Source: Mytilus trossulus
Lineage: Eukaryota; Mollusca; Bivalvia; Mytilida; Mytilidae
Reading direction: 5' to 3'
Length of the DNA: 64,000 nucleotides
NCBI RefSeq assembly: GCF_036588685.1
Contig: NC_086378.1
Coordinates: 75,967,127 to 76,031,126 of the forward strand
Below the pieces are notes generated by a model. The model did no database searches, had not been told where the DNA came from, and worked only from the letters and a program-made list of their open reading frames with translations. This document shows positions 59,797 through 64,000 of the stretch, piece after piece. Position numbers and translations under genes: made by a program. Position 1 is the stretch's first letter. Each line of letters begins with the position of its first letter.

Positions 59797-60018
59797 GACG
59801 ACATCAAAAGTTCAATGTTGAATAAACAAAACTTAATTGAGTTTACCTAGTTATTTCACTGCCTGTCCCCCTTCTTCACTTAATTTTGGAAAAAATGATT
59901 GAATATACATGTAAATTTGATGTGGGATAATCAAAACTTGCAGCAATGTTTACCCATCCACCACCCTCCCAAACTATTTGATTTTTTTTTTATCCTACAT
60001 CAAACTTTTGATGTCGTC
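59797..60018. mobile_element. 222-bp MITE-like inverted repeat
   Basis: GACGACATCAAAAGTT at 59797-59812 and AACTTTTGATGTCGTC at 60003-60018 are exact complements. There is no ORF of note, and no clear target duplication could be read. Confidence 0.6.
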
Positions 60019-60468
60019 AGTGTGTCCCTTGTGTTATCATGTTTGTCAATATGTCGAATCAAATCAAAATTGAACTTACTAAATTTTCAATTGAGACGTA
60101 GGTTGCCAAATTTTTAGCAACCCCGGGAAGTTCCGAACTGTTCACTATTTACTATCAGTACTTGAGTTAACTCTTTTATTTTGTATGTTCATGTTGCACA
60201 CATTCAGAGGCGAATTAAGGGCACCCTCAGGCCTGCCCCTCCCCATTTTGTTGGAAATATTTGTTTGATAGTGCATGTATATGGACTATCACTTATAAGT
60301 TAAGCATGCAGAGGTGAATTTTGAGGGGCCAGGACATTAAGTTGATTACATAGGAAATCACTGAAGCATGACCGGAGCAGACCCCTCAGTTAGGCAGTCA
60401 GTGGGCCCCACTTATGAAAATTTCAGGATTCGCCGCTGGCAATGCATGACTAGTGAGGCATGGCCTTG

Positions 60469-60592
60469 CGGTCATAAAACTTTCGAGCACGATTTTTGTA
60501 CTCAGACTCAAGAATCAACCAATCTAAATACTGGATTTTGTGTTTCGAGCACTTATTTTGTACTCGGAGTACTGAGTAAAGTTTTATGACCG
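60469..60592. mobile_element. 124-bp foldback element
   Basis: CGGTCATAAAACTTT at the left is matched by AAAGTTTTATGACCG at the right. Inside, CGAGCACGATTTTTGTACTC and CGAGCACTTATTTTGTACTC form a direct repeat. Confidence 0.6.
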
Positions 60593-62299
60593 AGAGCCCA
60601 GTTGTTTTAAGAGTCAGTGCCCCCAATCCCCTTTATACAAATTTATGGATCAGTCAGTTTATGTTTAATGGTAAGTTTAAATATTGATGTTTTTATCTTT
60701 TATTCTCTGTCTTTAATATCTCGTTTGATTGGATTTTTGGTTATAAATGATCAATTTAATTGGTACCCCCTTTCCAATCTCATCGTTAACAATAGACCTA
60801 CATCAAAAGGCCCTTTACTGTAATTTTCTATCTTGCCCAAAAATACTTTAAATAGTACCCCTTTCTTCCCATAGTACTGGTTTCAAAAATGCTTGCTTGA
60901 ATCACAAATAAAATAGAACCAGGTAATTTGTTTTTATTCCACACCAAAGGAGGATAAATGTATGATAAAGGTTAATTTCAGCGGCATTATTCTACATACA
61001 TTGATTGTGAGACTACTTTAACATATTCTAGGACGAAGTAACACCATGTGACTATTGCAATTGTTTGTTGTGATTAAAACACGATAAGAGTGTTTCCTTC
61101 CCCCTGCATCTTATGATCCTCATGGAACAGTAGAACTACTTCAGACATTAAACAATCTGAAACTTTTCAGGTACTTTCTATATGCTCATGTGCAATTTCT
61201 TGTTAGCATAGTTTTGTACTTGGACAGATAATCAGAATGATCAACAATCATATATATTAGACAAGTTCAACAGTCAGATCCATTGCCATTGGTCTTTTGT
61301 GAAGAAACCTGGTTTGAGGTAATTTTAATATTCAGCCTTGTACAATATATAATATATACACATACAGTCATTTTTTGCTTAAGCATTACAAATAAGGTTA
61401 TATGCTAGATGTTTTATATTCTTTAACTGCATCCATGGCAATTATTTAACCATGTATCCATTATTAGTTGGTTATTGGAAAGACACCAATCACTCTTTGT
61501 ATTTATAATTCAACTCAGGAGCCTGTAATTCAGTGGTTGTGGTTTGTTTTTGTGTTACATATTTGTTTTTCGTTAATTTATTTATTTAAAATGAGGCCAC
61601 TTGTTTTCTCGTTTGAATTGTTTTACATTGTTTTATCTGGGATTTTTGTAGCCGACTAGGCGTATTGGCTGTGCACATTGGTGAAGGCCGTATGGTGACT
61701 TATAGTTGTTGATGTCTGTGTCATTTTGGTCTCTTGTGGACAGTTGTCTCAATCATACCACATCTTCTTTTTTTATATGAATCGTAATATTAAAACAACG
61801 GACACAATGACAGACCTTTAAAATTTTTTAAAATGGACAGATTTTTTTAGATTTAATTTTTTTTCAATTAGATCAAATAAAATAATATATGTTTCCTATT
61901 TATACCTCTTTGAAAAAATAGGATAGGTATGGATTTTTTTTTATTTTACATTAATTCTTATCATTGACCCTTCATGCTCTTTGGGCTGATGGGAGAGAAA
62001 TTCAGTGCTTATTTATAATAAAAAAAAATTACAGTACACTATTTCTAGGCTTAAAATATAGGGTAGTTGCCAATGGATGTTCTTAAGGAACAAAAGTTAA
62101 TTATTTTAATAATAAAAAATCACTTCATACATGTATGTACTCATATTATGCTAATATTTAAAGTTATAGCCATGAAGCAGAGATTTACTATACATATGTA
62201 TGTCTGGCATGCAGAATGTTGAAAGCAAGTTAAGAACTTTACTTTATACGTGTATTAGCAGTCGTGCATATATCATGCATGGTACTTTTACATCTTTGA
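60593..62299. repeat. Mostly unassigned sequence with one dispersed repeat at 61515-61780
   Basis: The repeat reads GGAGCCTGTAATTCAGTGGT, TTTGTTTTTCGTTAATTTAT, GGCCGTATGGTGACTTATAG and GGTCTCTTGTGGACAGTTGT, ending CATACCACATCTTC. It is the reference for 4485-4655 and 56380-56645. No gene seen. Confidence 0.55.
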
Positions 62300-62535
62300 A
62301 TATGAAACGTCCGTAATACGGATATTGCAGAAACGTCCGTAATACGTATGTTTAAGATACGTCCTTGAAACGGACAATCCGTTTTACGTCAGTTTTTACA
62401 CGTACGTTTTACGGATGTATATTTACAGACGTTCTACGGACGTAACCGTTTCATCCGTAATACATCCGTTTTACGGATGTTTTACGGACGTTTATTACCA
62501 CATCCGTGAAACGTCCGTAGCTATTTTACCTGTGT
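62300..62535 (-). repeat. Palindromic ACGTCCGTAATACGGACGT array, copy 2
   Basis: It starts AAACGTCCGTAATACGGATA, carries many CGTCCGT/ACGGACG units and ends CGTCCGTAGCTATTTTACCT GTG, the reverse complement of the start of copy 1 at 49514. Confidence 0.8.
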
Positions 62536-63109
62536 ATAATCAAAACAAAAGGAAAGGTAAACTTTTAATAAATCATCGTAGTGTCGTGTACAAGATTATA
62601 TTTCTGTATTGAAAACAAACTAGATGATTATTTTCTTTTTCTTTTTGTATGCTTTACAGATAAATAAGGCATTATAACTTTAATAATAAAGAGATGTTAG
62701 CAGTATATAACTTTAGTAACTATTTCTACACAACATCAATGTACATAAAAGTATCACACTGGGTTCAGTACTAACTTTTGATCTTCAGTGCTGTACAACT
62801 TTGTACCTTTTTCACTTTCGATCTTTTATATCTTGGTGTTATGTATTCGGGTTTAATTTTCTGTAATTAGTTAATAATTCAGTTTCTTTATGTTAACTCT
62901 TTCATATACATTTGATAAAATTTACTGTTTGCAATAGCATGAATTGTTCTATATAATAAGAATGTTCTTATCCCGGGCATAAAAACAATGCCGTATTTGG
63001 CGAAACCTTTTCAACTTTTGATCTTCAGTGCTGTACAACTTTGTACTTTTTTCACTTTCGATCTTTTATATTTGGGCGTCACTGTTGATTTTTGTGTGGA
63101 CAAGGCGCG

Positions 63110-63700
63110 TTTTTGGCGTATTGAATTTTAAACCTGATGTTTTTTGTTATCTATTAATCATGTTTTTCTGTGTCTAATGTGTTCTCCTATTTATTTGTAT
63201 TGTATTCCTGTAATATTATGTTGTCATCTCAATGTTATATTTAACTATGCCATTAAAATGCGAGGTTTGGCATGCCACAAAACCAGGTTCAACCCACCAC
63301 TTTTATTCCCCTTTAAAAGTGTCCTGTACCAAGTCAGGAAGATGGCCATTGTTATATTATTGTTCGTTTATGTGTGTGTTTCATTTTAACGTTGAGTCGT
63401 TTGTATTTTCTCTTATTTTTGAGATCTTGAGATAAGACGTGGCACGGTACTTGTCTATCCCAAATTCATGTATTTGAATTTCATGTTATATTTGTTATTC
63501 TCGTGGTGTTTTGTCTGATGCTTGGTCCGTTTCTGTGTGTGTTACGTTTCGGTGTTATGTCGTTGTTCTCCTCTTATATTTAATGCGTTTCCCTCGGTTT
63601 TAGTTTGTTACCCCGATTTTGTTTTTTGTCCATGGATTTATGAGTTTTGAACAGCGGTATACTACTGTTGCCTTTATTTACTCAGGTACTCTCGAGTTTA
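63110..63700 (+). repeat. Dispersed repeat with GGCATGCCACAAAACCAGGT
   Basis: TTGGCGTATTGAATTTTAAA, TTGGCATGCCACAAAACCAG GTTCAACCCACCACTTTTAT, GACGTGGCACGGTACTTGTC and GAACAGCGGTATACTACTGT TGCCTTTATTT. It is a noncoding repeat of mussel type; an earlier partial duplicate of its lead-in (TTTTGATCTTCAGTGCTGTA) occurs at 62777 and 63015. The short ORFs are by-products. Confidence 0.6.
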
Positions 63701-63779
63701 ACCAGGCTCAATTTATGTCTATATGAACAAAACCCGAAACAATTCAAATGACAATTAACAAATTTGATCTTAAAATAGT

Positions 63780-63900
63780 CTCATAGACAACTCTACATCA
63801 CAATTTATAAAAGTAAAATATTATAGGCCAAGAGCCTTGGCTCGCATCGTACAGCAAGCTATTAAGGGCCTTAAAAAAATTACTAGTGTTTTATGGACAC
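63780..63900 (-). repeat. Fragment of the GATATAGGAAGATGT repeat family
   Basis: ATTATAGGCCAAGAGCCTTG GCTCGCAT and ACAGCAAGCTATTAAGGGCC are the reverse complement of the CCCTTTATAGCTTGTTGTTC ... AAGGCC block at 30880-30925. Confidence 0.6.
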
Positions 63901-64000
63901 CATCACTAATTGATTGATCCATACGATGTGTTTCTGTCTAAACTAACTGAGGATATTTTTACCACGTCTTAGATTGCTGTTACTCTTTAGATCGTCTGGT

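Noticed and set aside
1..64000. tRNA, rRNA, CRISPR or operon-type features
   Set aside because: No tRNA A/B boxes with cloverleaf potential, no rRNA blocks and no spacer-repeat arrays were seen. The tandem arrays present are palindromic satellites without unique spacers.

Overview
The window looks like AT-rich nuclear DNA from a bivalve mollusc, most likely a mussel (Mytilus or a close relative). It has short exons with GT/AG introns, no operons, and very many dispersed repeats of types I associate with mussel genomes. The species is an inference from repeat character and was not checked by search.

Three protein genes could be assembled exon by exon, with splice phases that agree at every junction. 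(1) Minus strand, 8305 down to 737 and off the left edge: SLC35C2, a Golgi nucleotide-sugar-transporter-like membrane protein, with six coding exons here and the 3' end missing. (2) Plus strand, 12396-22426: a small Schlafen-type AlbA_2 protein of 294 residues (or 267 with another last exon). (3) Plus strand, 30434-41169: an unusual fusion enzyme of 505 or 508 residues. Its N-terminal half is a membrane CDP-alcohol phosphotransferase and its C-terminal half is a cytidylyltransferase. It has two homologous, alternative terminal exons, each with its own poly(A) signal. One polypeptide could activate a phospho- or phosphono-headgroup with CTP and transfer it to a lipid alcohol. Because bivalves are rich in ceramide aminoethylphosphonate and ceramide phosphoethanolamine, I propose a role in such sphingolipids. 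This is the most interesting object in the window. A possible first exon of a secreted coiled-coil protein lies at 49262-49421.

Most of the rest is mobile DNA, and several insertions can be dissected directly. A 3.4-kb terminal-inverted-repeat element with a 7-bp target duplication sits in an SLC35C2 intron (992-4366). A Helentron-like (HINE-type) element with internal tandem arrays (12703-15057) interrupts another repeat, so its ends can be read. It contains a 206-bp TA-flanked MITE whose empty site survives in the adjacent duplicate. A TTAA-flanked 600-bp element lies 19 bp after a splice donor of the fusion gene (38161-38760). A dead EEP/RT LINE (about 43620-48672) is interrupted by a second LINE in the inverted-5'/direct-3' arrangement typical of twin priming. 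From about 48.7 kb to the end, apart from the candidate exon, I see repeats and unassigned AT-rich sequence.

All calls were made by reading the sequence. Exon boundaries come from splice motifs, frame continuity and remembered family features, with no alignment or transcript evidence.
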